A stretch of DNA of 64,000 nt from contig NC_064677.1 of assembly GCF_023278565.1 (NCBI RefSeq), positions 5,890,001 to 5,954,000 of the forward strand, written 5' to 3'. The translations under genes and the position numbers were made by a program. Origin of the DNA: Colletotrichum lupini (lineage: Eukaryota > Ascomycota > Sordariomycetes > Glomerellales > Glomerellaceae). Under the pieces are notes generated by a model. The model had not been told where the DNA came from, ran no database searches, and was given only the letters and a program-made list of their open reading frames with translations. Below, piece after piece: positions 35,020 through 46,862 of this stretch (position 1 is the stretch's first letter; each line of letters begins with the position of its first letter).

Positions 35020-36581
35020 ACCAGCACGACGATCAGGCAGCATCAAATGTAATGCATGGCCTTGTATGACCAGTTACGAATTGTAGACTATGGGAAACGG
35101 CGATGGAGACGGATCAACAAGCACGGAGGCTAGGGAATTGGTCGGTGGATAAAGTCATATTAATACTGCCAATGAATTCATGAATCAAATCCCACATAAC
35201 CTGACACTTTTGGTATGGCCTGGGCTCCCTTGGCCATCAAACATCGCGCTGTTGTAGACAATTTGAAACGTTGCTTGCAATGCCTTTCTAGTATATTCAC
35301 CTGCGGTGTGGATCGGAGTGAGTAGGTATTCCACTCTGGAAATCTGTTGGTGATCGTCGCCATGCTTCCGTCGCCGTGTCAGCCCATGCCCGCTACCGGT
35401 GTCTTCGGGAAGCAGCGATGCTACCTTACGGCGTATGCTGCGGTTGCGCGTCCCACAATGACGACAGCCTTCCTCTGTATTCCACGTGGCGGTGCAAACG
35501 CAGTGTGGCTGGTGCCTGTGTTGAATACGCGGGAAGGACAATCCGACAGCGAAGACCGGGGCCTGAGCAGGTAGTCAGTCGCCCGAGCAGCGCCCGGAGG
35601 AGGGAAACATCCCAGCCAAAGTCCACTGAAACGAACGACTCAGCCACCAGCCCGCCGTGGTTACGAGTCCCGGCCAGCCAGCGCCCACTCGCCAACCTCC
35701 GCTGGGCTGCGTAAGGTACCTTGGGTACTGCGTAAGCCCAGTGTCTTTGGGCGGTCACTCTGTCCCAAAATGAGTCCAACAATCGTCTGCCATTCAGTCA
35801 GGTCAGGTCCCAGGTTTGCCGATTATCCCATTCGCAAACTGCACGCACGCACACCATTTCATCTCACATACAACCACCCGGACCTCATCCTCGCCATCAC
35901 CCGGCACAACCTTCTCCTCCCTTCAGCCTTTCCGCAAGCCCAATTACATGGTATTCCAGGGTTCCCCCGTTGAGTGATGCGAGTCCACATTTCATGAAAC
36001 GCCCCCGGACCCGGAAGCTCTGGCATCTTTGACCACAAGCTTATCACTCTCCCACGCAGCTTGCTTTTTGTAGGACGCAGAGTGGCTGCCTCACATACCG
36101 CATTGCATAGCGAAGCATCGTCCCGACACTAGCTATACCTTACCTGCTGTGTACCATACAGTGTACCTTGCCTTGCTGCCTCCAACACCGACAAGCGACG
36201 GCACTTGGTTGACTTGTCTCGGGGTCCTTGTCGTCCTTGCAGGTATCACCTTACCTACTACTGAAAGCGATCATACTACGAAGCGCCATCCCGAAAGAGG
36301 AGGTGTCTGTTTGCCCAGCCTAATCACCAACTCCTAAGCGCCACTTTCCATCGCCTATACACGCGTACAACCCAAACCACCACGACCAAAGGTGGCTGTT
36401 GCCTCTGCTGCCGCGGCTCTTGCAAGCACACGACCCATACAACCACTCCACCTCGTCCCAATTCCAATTCCACCTTGATTCAACTACATACGAACAACGA
36501 CACCTCACCCAACCGATCCCACCGAACATCCCCTCCCCCCTCTCTCCTCCGGCGACCCCTCCCAGTCTTCCCGCCGCCATC
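35020..36581. other. Intergenic region with LAS17 promoter and leader
   Basis: No supported gene. AGGTAAGGT (reverse) occurs at about 36137 and again at 36248-36256, within 450 bp of the LAS17 ATG. The last 200 bp is C/A-rich leader (repeated CCAACC, ATCCC). Confidence 0.5.
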
Positions 36582-38628
36582 ATGCCGTCAATTTTGAGCG
36601 ACGATGACAAGGAGACGGTCAAGCGCTTCGTCCCCAAGCAGACCAACAAGATCCAAGCCGTAGCCGTTGCCAGGCTATACGTTGCTTACCCCAACCCCGC
36701 GAGATGGACAAACACGGGTATTCAGGGCGCCATCGTCCTGTCAAACGATCTCGTCGGCAATACGTACTGGCTCAAGATGGTGGACATTTCAGTGAGTGAC
36801 TGCGCCCACGGCGCCACGTGCAATTTTGGCTGACATATTCAAAGTCTGGAAACCGCGGTGTCATCTGGGACCAGGAGATTTTCGACACGTGGAGCTACAA
36901 TCAAGATCGCACCTATTTCCACAGCTTTGAGATTGAAGAATGCCTCGCCGGCCTCTCTTTCACCGACGAGAAGGAAGCCAAGCAATTCAAGAAGAAAATG
37001 GACGATAGAGAAAAGAACGCAAGCAGAGCTACGAGATCGACACCATTCGGAGGAGCCTCCCAGGCTGCCGCACATAAACATGGTCTACTTGGAGGTCTCT
37101 TTGGCGGCCGGCATGCAGCAGCGCCTACCCCTCCTGACTCCCCGCGATCGAACCAGCCACATGGCCGTATGCCTTCTCTGAATGGCGGTCATAAATCTTC
37201 AGAATTCGCTGTTCTTGATGCCTTCGACCCTCAATGGCGGGAGAATTTCGGCCAAGATCTCCGAGATAAGGGACTGACGGATGAGTTCATCAAGGAGAAC
37301 CAAGAATTCATTGTCGAATTCCTGAAGGAGGAGCAAGAGAAACTAATGGCTGGCGCTCGGAGTCATGCTCCTCCTCCCCCTCCTCCGCCAGCACCACATA
37401 CAAATGGCCTTGAACTTCGGAACGGAAGAGCGCCTCCTCCACCGCCTCCTCCAGGAGGAAGTCATTCAGATGGCCCACGTTTACCTCCGCCCCCGCCCGC
37501 ACCTAGGCGCGGCGCGGCACCTGCACCCCCGCCTGCTAGGAGATCTGGAAAAGCAGATACGCCTGCTGTCAATAGAGAACCGACACCCCCAAGTGAGCCT
37601 CCAGCGCCAGAAGCATCGAGGAGTCGATTCGCAGTACCGCCTCCCCTACCTGATGCCGGCAAACTCGCACATGCTTTGGGAGGTTCAGTCAATGCTATTC
37701 GTGGTGGGCCAGCAAACCCTGGGCCACCTCCTCCGCCGCGGCCACCCAAAACGCCAATGCAAGAGGAAGAAAGGCCTGCTGGACACAAATTTGGTGTACC
37801 GCCCGCATTTGCCGGGGCCAGGCAGGGCCCGCCACCTCCGAGTCGAGGACCCGTCCCACCGCCGCCGCCCCCACGTTCGGATGGCCCGCCACTCCCTCCG
37901 AAAGCTCCGGCGTCAGAGGCACCGCCGTTACCACCCCCGTCTTCACGACCGGTGCCTCCACCCCCGGCGCTTGGCAGTCCGCCCCTGCCTCCTCCTCCAC
38001 CACCGTTGCCATCATCGAGTGCTCCTCCGCCGCCGCCTCTGCCCACCTCGCCGCCACCTCTCCCAACATCAAATGCTCCTCCGCCGCCGCCATTGCCGTC
38101 GTCCAATGCCCCTCCGGCACCTCCTCTGCCTCCGTTAAACAATGCGCCGCCTGCGCCTCCTCCGCCGCCTCCCGGAGCAGGAGCACCTCCCCCACCGCCG
38201 CCACCTCCACCACCAGGAGGCCTGGGCGGACCTCCTCCACCACCCCCTATGCCCAACCGAGACTCTGGGTACTCCTCTGGCGTTCCTGTTCCTCAACCGG
38301 ATTCTTCGCGCTCGGCCGTCTTGGGAGACATCCAGAAAGCTGGTGGCATCAGGGCCCTGAAGAAGGTGGACCGCAGTCAGATCCGCGACAGAAGCAGTGC
38401 CACAGTTGGTGGCGGTAGTGATAGTGGTCCTCATGGAAGCGGCTTGCCTCCAGCCGGTGTAGCACCTGGTGGTGGTGGTGGTGACATGGCTAACGCTCTG
38501 GCCGCTGCCCTCCAGAAGAGAAAGGAGAAAGTTAGCAGAAGTGGTAAGTGAAAGCCAGCACGTCCTGATATTGTACCAATGCTAATACGTCACTAGATGA
38601 TGAGAGAAGCGACAACGACGACTGGTAA
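36582..38628 (+). CDS. LAS17: WASP-family actin nucleation promoter Las17
   Basis: Exons 36582-36791, 36845-38543 and 38597-38628 encode 646 residues. Las17/WASP activates Arp2/3 at endocytic sites. A WH1 domain fills about residues 10-130 (KQTNKIQAVAVARLYVAYP, GNTYWLKMVDIS, WDQEIFD, FHSFEIEECLAGLSFTDEKEA). A very long proline-rich region (about 190-550) offers SH3 and profilin sites. A WH2 motif follows (about 560-585, GDIQKAGGIRALKKV), then a central helix (ANALAAALQKRKEKVSRSG) and an acidic end DDERSDNDDW, whose terminal Trp is the Arp2/3-contacting residue. The short last exon is essential for this acidic tail and is easily missed. The reverse strand is open for 264 Gly-rich codons, a composition artefact. 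Confidence 0.96.
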
Positions 38629-39383
38629 GCGATGACCTGTTCGGGGTCGAGGGACGTGTATGAAGGACAGTCTTGGGGTCATTGGACCGGTACCGCAAGT
38701 TGTGGCCTAGGCTTCTTGGGCGGATGGAAGCAGTATTACATCGTATTCGATTCTTGGCTATCCAAAGCGACAGCTGCACAATTAGGGATCAGGCGGGCGG
38801 GTACGGTCTAAAAGCATCACAGTTCTTTGGTTGGTCAACCCCAAAGGTGCCAGGGAGATGCTCAGCATATCCGCATCTGGAGAACGGCACCAGGGTAGAA
38901 TTAGGACAATCTTACTTTCGAAGCAAGCCCGCGGACCGCATGTAAGAAATTGGAACTAAAACAAAATTCAAACGCGTTGCGCAGACTGCTCGTTCTGTAG
39001 ACATATCACGTAGTAAGACAATTGGCAAGCGTGATATGATGAACATTTGGTAAGCGGCGCAAGCCACGGACCAAACTGGATTTAATTACTCAAGCGCAAG
39101 TAAAGAGGTAAGATCTATCGTTCTGATGATTTGACAAGCCATGACGTCTCTCCCACCATGGCCCGTCCAACGCACCACCCTTGACACCTTGACTGTCGCG
39201 GAACCCTACAGCGGATAATATGAGAATTAAACGACCGTGGGGTTTGAGAGAGAAGACAGCGTTCCCGCCTCTCTCCATCTAGCGGTAGAGGAAAGACGAA
39301 TGATTTGAGAAGTGGGAAGGTTTCGGGGTTCTAGACACTCTGATATGTTGTTGCGAGTGTTGGAAGACAAGAGATGACACGGT
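38629..39383. other. Convergent 3' region
   Basis: This stretch holds the 3' ends of LAS17 and of the eIF1A gene. No gene seen. Confidence 0.5.
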
Positions 39384-40300
39384 TTAAATGTCATCAATGT
39401 CGACCTCCTTCTTGCCGGCGCCACCAGCGGCGCCCTCGTCCTCGCTCTCCTCCGAGTCGCGGTCGTCGTCGAACTCAAAGTTGCAGTCGCCGTCGCCGTC
39501 GGCGCCGTAGGTGTCCGTCTCGTTGATCTTGGCGGACTCGGGGAGCTCGCCGTAGGCCTTGAGGGAGCGGGCCTCGTCGGCGGTGTACTTGAGGATGACG
39601 TCGCCCTTGTCGTCCTGGTACTCGCGCAGGGAGAGGAGGATGATGTCGCCCTGGTTGATCCAGACCTTTTTGCGGAGCTTGCCGCGGATGTTGGCGAGGC
39701 GCTTGACGCCGTCGAAGCACTGGGCTTCGAGGCGGCCGTTGCCGAGCATCTTTACGACTTGGGCGTATTCTGTGGGGGAGAGAGAGAGGAGGAAAGTTAG
39801 CTGTGATGCGCTTTGGAGGTTTGGTTTGGTTTGGTTTGTTCCGTAGCGATGGGAAGTGGCGGTGGGAACGCGTCTGTGTTTTTTTTCTTCTTTTTTTTTT
39901 TCGGGTTGGGAATGGGTGGTGAACTAACCTTGGCCATCCTCCTTGAAGGTGAGCTCACGCTTCTCGTGGTCAGACTCGTTCTTTCCACGTCTGCGGTTCT
40001 TTCCTCCCTGTTTTGGTTGTTAGTCTTCATGATCAGCCATTTGCTTCCACCTCCATCGCCAGTGGCATCATCAACGCCATCATCATCGCCAATGTGCGTC
40101 GTGTGTATGTGTCGAGCAATGGCAAGGAGGGGGCGGGGTTGTTGGCGGGGCGCGCGACTAAGCAGGGGGAGGGGTGGTTTTGTCGCTGAGAAGGAACTTG
40201 TCTTTTTTCTTTCTTTTCGTCTCTTCCTCCTTCGCCTTGGGTACTTGGGGACATGGAAATGGGGGGCGTGACAACTTACTTTTCCCTTATTCTTGGGCAT
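39384..40300 (-). CDS. TIF11: Translation initiation factor eIF1A
   Basis: Exons 40300-40280, 40007-39929 and 39769-39384 encode 161 residues. eIF1A binds the 40S A-site and promotes scanning and start selection. The basic N-tail [18 protein letters not shown] spans intron 1. The OB fold has [36 protein letters not shown] and [15 protein letters not shown]. The acidic C-tail ends KKEVDIDDI, matching the family's DIDDI tail that governs scanning. Introns are long for this window (272 and 159 nt), with intron 1 after codon 7. The gene diverges from the unknown gene at 41179. Confidence 0.97.
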
Positions 40301-41178
40301 CTTGACTACTCGTGAGAATTCCGGTTCTCAGCGGTATAGGTAGGATGTGTGAAGGGGGGGTGGGTTGGTTGGAAGGGGGGAGAGAGAGCGAGATGTTCGA
40401 GAGGAAGTGCGAAAGTGGGCGGTGGGCTTTATTGTGTGCGTTTGGAAAGCGCCCCCGTAACAAAAAATGGTGGTGCTTTTTTGGGCTTTGGGCTCTGAGG
40501 TGTGGCTGTGGTGGGTTGCTTTTTTGTGCAGGTGCGTGTGCAGGGCAGTGAAGTGAGCTAATGGATGGAACAGGGGGTCCTGTCGCTGGGGAACTGGCGG
40601 CTACTGGCCTCTGTTCGGGTGTCTGCGGTGTGTGAGCCCAGGTGGGTTCCTTTCATATGGGAAGGGGCGAATGATGTTGAAACGGACTGGCTCGGTTTTT
40701 TTCTCACTCTCTCCTGCAGTGTAGATGAGTCAAGTGGGGTGGCATCTTTACCTACGCAGTATGTGAGTTGGTCACCGTCACCAAATGGAGAAAGGTGCGC
40801 TGTGGCTCACATTCACTTGGGCGTCACTGTGTCGTGTGTGTGTGTCATTCACCAATCTCCATCAGTCCATTGAATTCGCATGAGCCACAGCCGGCATGAC
40901 AATTGTGGCACCAATGATCCACTTCATTATAAGGCAGTCTAAGCTTTCCTCGACTTACCTAAGCCATTTTGGGAGAGCTTCGCCTGCATCACTTCTTCGA
41001 GAGCCGTAGCTTGCCTGCAAATTGCAGATCGCAAATTCGCGCCTCGTCGCCGTTTGAAATCTAGAGACCGGCCTCTATGAAATTGACCTGACCTATCGAC
41101 TCTATCATTCAATACCCCCGGCGGAGCTTACTTCCGAGTTATGAGTGCCCGAGGACCGCCCCCGGCGACGACCATGCG
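40301..41178. promoter_or_regulatory. Divergent promoter region of eIF1A and the 41179 gene
   Basis: 878 bp between start codons. The eIF1A side is G-rich on the plus strand (C-rich leader on its own strand). No TATA box is clear and no gene seen. Confidence 0.5.
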
Positions 41179-42384
41179 ATGATGCCGATACGACTTCAAC
41201 ATGTCACCAGCACGATGCGAAGACTGCCTTTTGGTATACCCATAGCGACACAAGCCTCCTGGTTCTCTTCCTCCAACCCACGACTCCGCGTTTCCGCCAT
41301 GAAGCAAAGATGGACAGATGAAAGGCGTCGCCAAGAAAGAGAAAGCAGGGATTATTGGGCATCAGAACGTAACAGAGAGCGCCAGGAGAAGTTGGACAAG
41401 ATCAAACGGAGGCTTCGTGGCGAAGACTCGAAAGCCTCCCAGGAAGACGCTTCGAAGCTCCCGTCAGTTCGAAAAACCAAGCCACCCCCGCATCCGGTCA
41501 ACTTCAAGAACCTACCAGTGGAACATCACTTCAAAAGAATATTCCTCGACCTGGACATCGGGCTGGCCGCCTTGGACTACCGAATGGTCCATCTCCCCGG
41601 CGAACTGAAAAAATTGTCTGAGCAGATGAAGATACAAATATCTCCACGGCATGTCATGAGAAATTGGGACAGAGAGTATTTCGTCGAGACGATGAACGAG
41701 CATCCCTACACGGTCCTGTACAGGCACAAGTACGAGCAGATGAAGGAGAACACGCCGCTCTGGGTTTGGCTGTACGGGGTCACCCAGAACGGGGTTCCGG
41801 TTGTCGTGAATACTGCCCGGAGGACCATGAGGCGCGAGCTCCACGCCGCCCTAGAAGCCAGAGGCTACGATCCCGAGGGACGTCTGCTCAGGCCCAAGAG
41901 GAACCGCACGGGGAAGGACACTTCCTTAGAGGGCAACCTGATAGGCACGATAGCGCTCACTGCCAGGCTCCCCGCCGACGTGGTGAAGAGGCTTTCCCGC
42001 GCCGATTTGCGGGCGGCGATGGACGTGGCCGTGGACCGCCTGATTGAACTCAAGGACGCCGAGCAGAACCCGGAGCGGTGGCAACGCGAGTACGACAGGA
42101 AACTGGAGGAGAGGGCACGCGAAGAGATTGAACGGGAGGAGGAAGCCAAACGTCGGAAAGAGGAGGCAGAAGCAGAAAAGAAGCGGCGAGAAGATGAGTG
42201 GCTTGAGAAGGAGTTTCAGAAGGAGTCGGTGTGGCGGGAGAGGAGACTGCGACAGGAGGAGGAGCGATCGCGAATCATTGAGGAGAAGAAACGCAGGCGG
42301 GAGGAGCGGAGGCTCAAGGTCGCCGAAGAGAAGCGCCGGAGAGAAGAAGAAAGGCCCCTGGATTCGGGCCAGCTCTGGGCGTGA
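41179..42384 (+). CDS. Unknown protein, probable mitochondrial, with long C-terminal coiled coil
   Basis: An intronless gene of 401 residues. The first ~40 residues are rich in Arg, Ser and hydrophobics with no acidic residue (MMPIRLQHVTSTMRRLPFGI), typical of a mitochondrial presequence. The middle (about 105-260) looks folded and includes a Trp/Tyr-rich block (PLWVWLYGVTQNGVPVVVN). Residues 290-395 are an extreme Glu/Arg/Lys coiled coil or single alpha-helix ending SGQLWA. I do not recognise the family. A mitochondrial ribosome or respiration factor would fit the presequence but is a guess. An alternative start at the fourth Met-containing segment (MRRLPFG, residue 13) would still leave a presequence. 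Confidence 0.75.
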   Translation: MMPIRLQHVTSTMRRLPFGIPIATQASWFSSSNPRLRVSAMKQRWTDERRRQERESRDYWASERNRERQEKLDKIKRRLRGEDSKASQEDASKLPSVRKTKPPPHPVNFKNLPVEHHFKRIFLDLDIGLAALDYRMVHLPGELKKLSEQMKIQISPRHVMRNWDREYFVETMNEHPYTVLYRHKYEQMKENTPLWVWLYGVTQNGVPVVVNTARRTMRRELHAALEARGYDPEGRLLRPKRNRTGKDTSLEGNLIGTIALTARLPADVVKRLSRADLRAAMDVAVDRLIELKDAEQNPERWQREYDRKLEERAREEIEREEEAKRRKEEAEAEKKRREDEWLEKEFQKESVWRERRLRQEEERSRIIEEKKRRREERRLKVAEEKRRREEERPLDSGQLWA

Positions 42385-43233
42385 TGAGGAACCTTGGAGA
42401 TGGCGGAGAGATGGATACGGTCCCATTATTGAGAGATGGCATGGGCAACCTTCATGATGACGGCTTCGGCTGTCGTCTGTGTAACACAATCCTACAAATG
42501 ATACCCCTAAAATAGAAATCATTATTTTGTTTTTCGCCTTTACAGACAGGGAAGCATACGTCCATTGCCTATGTTACTGATATCTCATGAGAAGCTGGCG
42601 GCGGTCTTTACACCACACAACACAACTTGGGAGAAAGAGTGGACATCAGAAACCCCAATGCAATCTAAGCACATACGTCAGAAGTGACAGCGGTCTACAA
42701 AACGTCCCATCGTAATATCTAGCGAACAATAAGACGAAATCAATCAACCGTTATTACAGACTTACATTTGGAATGAGAACTGAGGTGAAGCACGGGGCAG
42801 GTACGTACCCAGCCACCTCAACTCCTTACTGCCCCGTCCACGGTGTGAAGGGCAGTTGCAGAGTTGTTGGCGACGAATCACATCGCTAGCGCAGAGCTGC
42901 CAGCCGAGACGTCTGGAGCTGCCAACCTGGTAATTAACTGTGACTGGCGTTTGTACCTCTCTCAATCCAGCATATGTGTCTCGCATACGGAGTACACAAG
43001 CATCGCTGGCAACAATCTCCTGCTCACCCACCTGACCACCTCCATACCGAACTCATCACGATAACCCGCCCTTGGAACCGAGACGAAAGGCCTACGGAAT
43101 CGGCGACCGACCCTGCGCAATTGATACCACCTTGCCCCCTTGGCCGGAGACGGGAAACACCAACAACCTTGCAATCACGTACCACGCTTCGAAAACTGGG
43201 ACGAAGCCTCAACACCAGCAGACACAGTTCACG
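42385..43233. other. Intergenic region, CHS5 promoter
   Basis: No gene seen. A TACGGAGTAC decamer lies at about 42987, 245 bp upstream of the CHS5 ATG. Confidence 0.45.
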
Positions 43234-44570
43234 ATGCTCGTCTCATTGACCGTCGGCAAGGTCGACGCCGGCGTCACGGTGCTTTTGACGCCGGATAAGC
43301 GTCTGGTACGTTATACCCAATGCACTCTGCAATTTTGGCGATGAACTGCGGTCTGTTTTCGAGGGAAGCTATATGGTCCAAAGGCCCGGCGCCCTATCCC
43401 CCGCCCTACCCTCCATTTCCGCTCATCAATGTCATCGTCGCCTACTCACGAGACCCTGTACTAATTCCAAGCGCCCAGATCGAGTTCCCGTCTATCCTAC
43501 TCCCTCCCAACATCTCCTCCGGCAGCATCGTCGACATCACCGTCGCCCGCAACCTAGGCTCAGAGGCCAAGACCGAACATGCCTTCCGCGAGCTCCAGGA
43601 CCGCATCTACTCGTCCTTTGGCGCCAGCTCGCCCACGACACCCGTCCTGCGCTGCCGCAACGCAACCCAGACCTCTGTTGTCCTCGAATGGGACCCCATC
43701 GAGCTCGCCACTGCCGATATCCTCTCCCTCTCCCTCCACCGAAACGGCCAAAAGGCTGGCAACATTCCCCGGCCTCTGCAAATGCATAGCACAAAGATCA
43801 GCGGTCTTGCCGTCGACACAGACTACACCTTCCACCTCGTCCTGCGTACCACCGCCGGCACCCTCAGCTCCGAAAAGGTCACTGTGCGCACCCATAAGAT
43901 GACGGACCTCAGCGGCATCACCATCACCACGGGCATCATGCCCCCTGCCACTAGAGAGGCGCTGTCCGCGGCAGTCGACCGCATCGGCGCCAAGATTGTC
44001 GACAGCGTCCGCATCGACACGACGCATTTTGTCACCACCGAGGGCCGCGGCCTGGCGTGGGAGAAGGCTGTCGAGACCAACATTCCCGTCGTGCGCCCCG
44101 AGTGGGTTGAGGCTTGCGAGAAGAACGGACGCATCCTGGGCGTGACGAAGTTCTACCTCGACGCACTCAGACCCGGACCCTCGAGCGACGAACTCCAGCA
44201 GACACCTCAGCCGCAGCAGACACCACCGACGCAGAAGGAGTTGCCGACACCCCCGGCCGCTAGCACGCCCGAGGGCAACGGCGACGCGGCGGCCGCCAAG
44301 TCGCCCGAAGCCGAGAACCCCCTCAGCAAGGCGGAGGAAGAGCCGGCTTCCGGGGAAGAAGAGAAGGAGGCGGAGCAGAAGCGGATCGTGGACCAAGAGG
44401 AGCAAAAGGTGCGGCTGGAGGACAAGGACGAGCAGAACCTCGCGCACCGGCCAAAGGAGGAGTCGGACGACGACAGTGAGGACGGCAAGGGAGACGAGGA
44501 CAATCCGACAAAGGGGGAGAAGCCGGGCGTCTCTCCTGACGGGGCATCTTTCCAGGATGTAGCCTTGTAA
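43234..44570 (+). CDS. CHS5: Exomer core protein Chs5 (chitin biosynthesis)
   Basis: Exons 43234-43305 and 43479-44570 encode 387 residues. Chs5 is the scaffold of exomer, which carries chitin synthase and other cargo from the trans-Golgi to the surface. The N-terminal dimerisation strand LVSLTVGKVDAGVTVLLT joins across a 173-nt intron to IEFPSILLPPNISSGSIVDI. An FN3 domain (about 75-160) includes TSVVLEWDP and TKISGLAVDTDYTF, then THKMTDLSGI leads into a BRCT domain (about 164-260) with HFVTTEGRG and VRPEWVEAC. The tail (270-387) is Glu/Lys/Pro-rich and much shorter than in budding yeast. Confidence 0.94.
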
Positions 44571-44879
44571 GGCGGGGGATCATGGTTGCGGTTGTGGTTG
44601 GGGGGTGAGGCGATGGGAGGTGATTCGGAGAATGTTCTTTCACAGCACGGAGTTACCCAGAGATGTTGTCGTGTCTCGTGTACAACTAGCCGTTTCTTCA
44701 CGACTTTTATAGAATCAGTTATCATGGAATGATGACGATGCTAAAGCTGCCTGTGTCTCCCCTTTGAGATCTCGAATGATCCTCACTCCCATTTTGGGAG
44801 CTTCTTTTCTACTCATCTACGCCTAGACTCCAAATCCCTCCCTCTTTCATGCAAACATCGTTCATACATCCCGCCTTCT
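44571..44879. other. Convergent 3' region
   Basis: A 309-bp gap between the CHS5 stop and the dehydrogenase stop. No gene seen. Confidence 0.5.
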
Positions 44880-45262
44880 TTACGGCAAAATCTCCTTGCC
44901 CGCCCAATCCCAAAACCTCCCCCTCCCCTCGATCCCAACCTCCTCCGTCAGCACCTTACACATCCTCTCCACCGCGTACTCGGGCTCAAACAGCTTCCCC
45001 TCGGGCACGGTATCCCAAAACCCCTGCGACAGCCCCGTCTTGACCGTCCCCGGGTGATACGCCACGGCCATGGCCCTCTCGCCGCTGCGCGCGGCCAGCC
45101 ACAGGTCGAGCGACTTGGCGAGCGAGGTGACGCCGGCCTTGGAGGCGCGGTAGCTGTACCACCCGCCCTTGCGGTTGTCCGCCGTGGAGCCCACGCGCGC
45201 GGACATGGCGGCCCAGACGGCGCGGGACGGGGGCAGGCCTCTTGCTTCGTCATGTTCCGGTG

Positions 45263-45293
<31 letters not shown>

Positions 45294-45809
45294 GGATGTC
45301 GAAAACTTGACGGACTTTTTGGGGAGGAACGGGGAGAAGTGCTTCATGAGCATCATCTGCCCCAGGGTGTTCACCCGGAACGTCTCCAGGGCGTCGTCGT
45401 AGTCGATCTGGGCGGGGCTCTTTTCCGGGTGCAGGATCCCCGGCGTGGCGAGCGCGAGGCGGAGGTGGTGCGTGGAGGTTGGGAAGAGGGAGGCTGCCTC
45501 GGCGGCGGCGGCGGCGATTGTGGGCTCCGAGGTGACGTCGAGGGTGATCACTTTGAGGCGGGAGGCGAGGTCTTCTGTTTCCTTTGCGGCTGGGGAGGAG
45601 TGGGATTGTTTCTTTTCAGAGGAGGAGGAAGAAGAAGAAGAAGATGATGATGATGATAGGGAGGAGAGGATGGACTGCTTTACGGCGGTCGTGTCGGGGG
45701 AGCGGCACGTTGCGAGGATCGGGGCGGTGGTTGTGCGGAGGAGGTGACGGGTTAGGTGGGCGCCTATGCCGCGGGAGGCTGGGGCGACGAGGATCCAGGG
45801 GCGGGACAT
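44880..45809 (-). CDS. Short-chain dehydrogenase/reductase with serine-repeat insertions
   Basis: An intronless gene of 309 residues, longer than the usual 250. The nucleotide-binding motif is SRGIG (residues 12-16, in place of TGxxxGIG). Later come LDVTSEP, a strand followed by LALATPGIL, VNTLGQM, AAMSARVGS (catalytic Ser region) and YRASK (Tyr and Lys of the active site, about 220-224), then YHPGTVKTGLS. This fits an NAD(P)-dependent C-factor-like SDR. Two serine runs, each encoded by a GAA-repeat microsatellite on the plus strand, interrupt loops at about 51-66 and 172-185. They lie outside the core strands, so the fold could survive. Substrate unknown. Confidence 0.88.
45262..45292. repeat. 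GAA microsatellite within the dehydrogenase gene
   Basis: About ten GAA units encode the second serine run (residues near 175). Triplet units keep frame when length changes. Confidence 0.9.
45621..45658. repeat. GAG/GAA/GAT triplet repeat within the dehydrogenase gene
   Basis: An impure triplet repeat of about 12 units encodes the first serine run (residues near 52-65). Confidence 0.88.
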
Positions 45810-46862
45810 TGTGGTTTGAGGGTGTTGTTATGTTTTTTTGGTGTTTGGGAGAGCAGATGGGTGGTTGGTGGATGTGTTTTGTGTGTGGCTTCGGTTGAGT
45901 GAGGATGGTGGATGTATCGCGTGTAAGACACGATGGAAGTGAAAGTCTGTCACGAGTTTCAATCGACAACCACTACACGGGGAGGAGAATGGGAGCTACA
46001 AATGATAAAACTTGAGTAAGCTAGGTAGCTTGAGTGAATAGTTAGCTGCATGTCATCCAAGACAAACCAAATATCCAGCTTCGGCCTCGAATTGAGTTTC
46101 CCAGCTCCACAAAGAATCTAGGTCAAAGACATCATGACTTTTTGTTGCTCTGCTGCGTACACTACTAGGGAGAAACGCTAGCCCCCGCCAGAAATAGTTG
46201 AAGATCAACCCCTTCCGGAAACGAGCTACTGCAAGGGTCCCGCACCCCATTAGACGACGACGTCATTGGTTGGAGACCTTTTTGACGATACGCCTGAGAG
46301 ATCTGGGGGGCTTTCGATCTCCATCTCATCGATCTACATGGCACATGGTAGCTCAGATGTTGGGCGTTCTTCATGGACGAGGCTAGCTTGGATTGTAATT
46401 TTCGTATCGTCACAGTGCATATCGCTTATGGGATGATCAGGCAATTTGAGAAAGCAAAATAGGTATCTTTTTTGAGTCTCCTCGCGTCTTGCATCGGCAG
46501 CGCAGATGGTGTCCGTCCGACGCTCATGGTATGGGCGTGAAAAGAAAAAGAAAGAGGAAAATAACACTGAACTAAAAGTTGTTGTGAGCTCTGGGTATAC
46601 TCACTTCTCATCATCCCTGATTTTAAGATCCTGATCCTGAGATTCCTCATCCACAAAGTTCCACAAGATAACACCTAAAACCACACCCGCCATCCAGACA
46701 AAGGAAAGGGGTCATCATCAGATACCTTGGCTACAATGGCTTACACCTTTCAGTTCATGAAGGCGGGAAGCCGGCCAATTCCCACATCCGAGCCAAAGAA
46801 AAAGAAGAAAAGATGGAAATAGGAAAAAAGTAGAATGTGAGGTCCAACATCAACCTCCTCCC
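45810..46862. other. Intergenic region
   Basis: The dehydrogenase promoter is on the left and the 3' end of the large disordered-protein gene on the right. Short open frames only; no gene seen. Confidence 0.5.

Noticed and set aside
37462..38256. 264-codon Gly-rich frame antisense to LAS17
   Set aside because: Direct reflection of the proline-rich repeat on the other strand.
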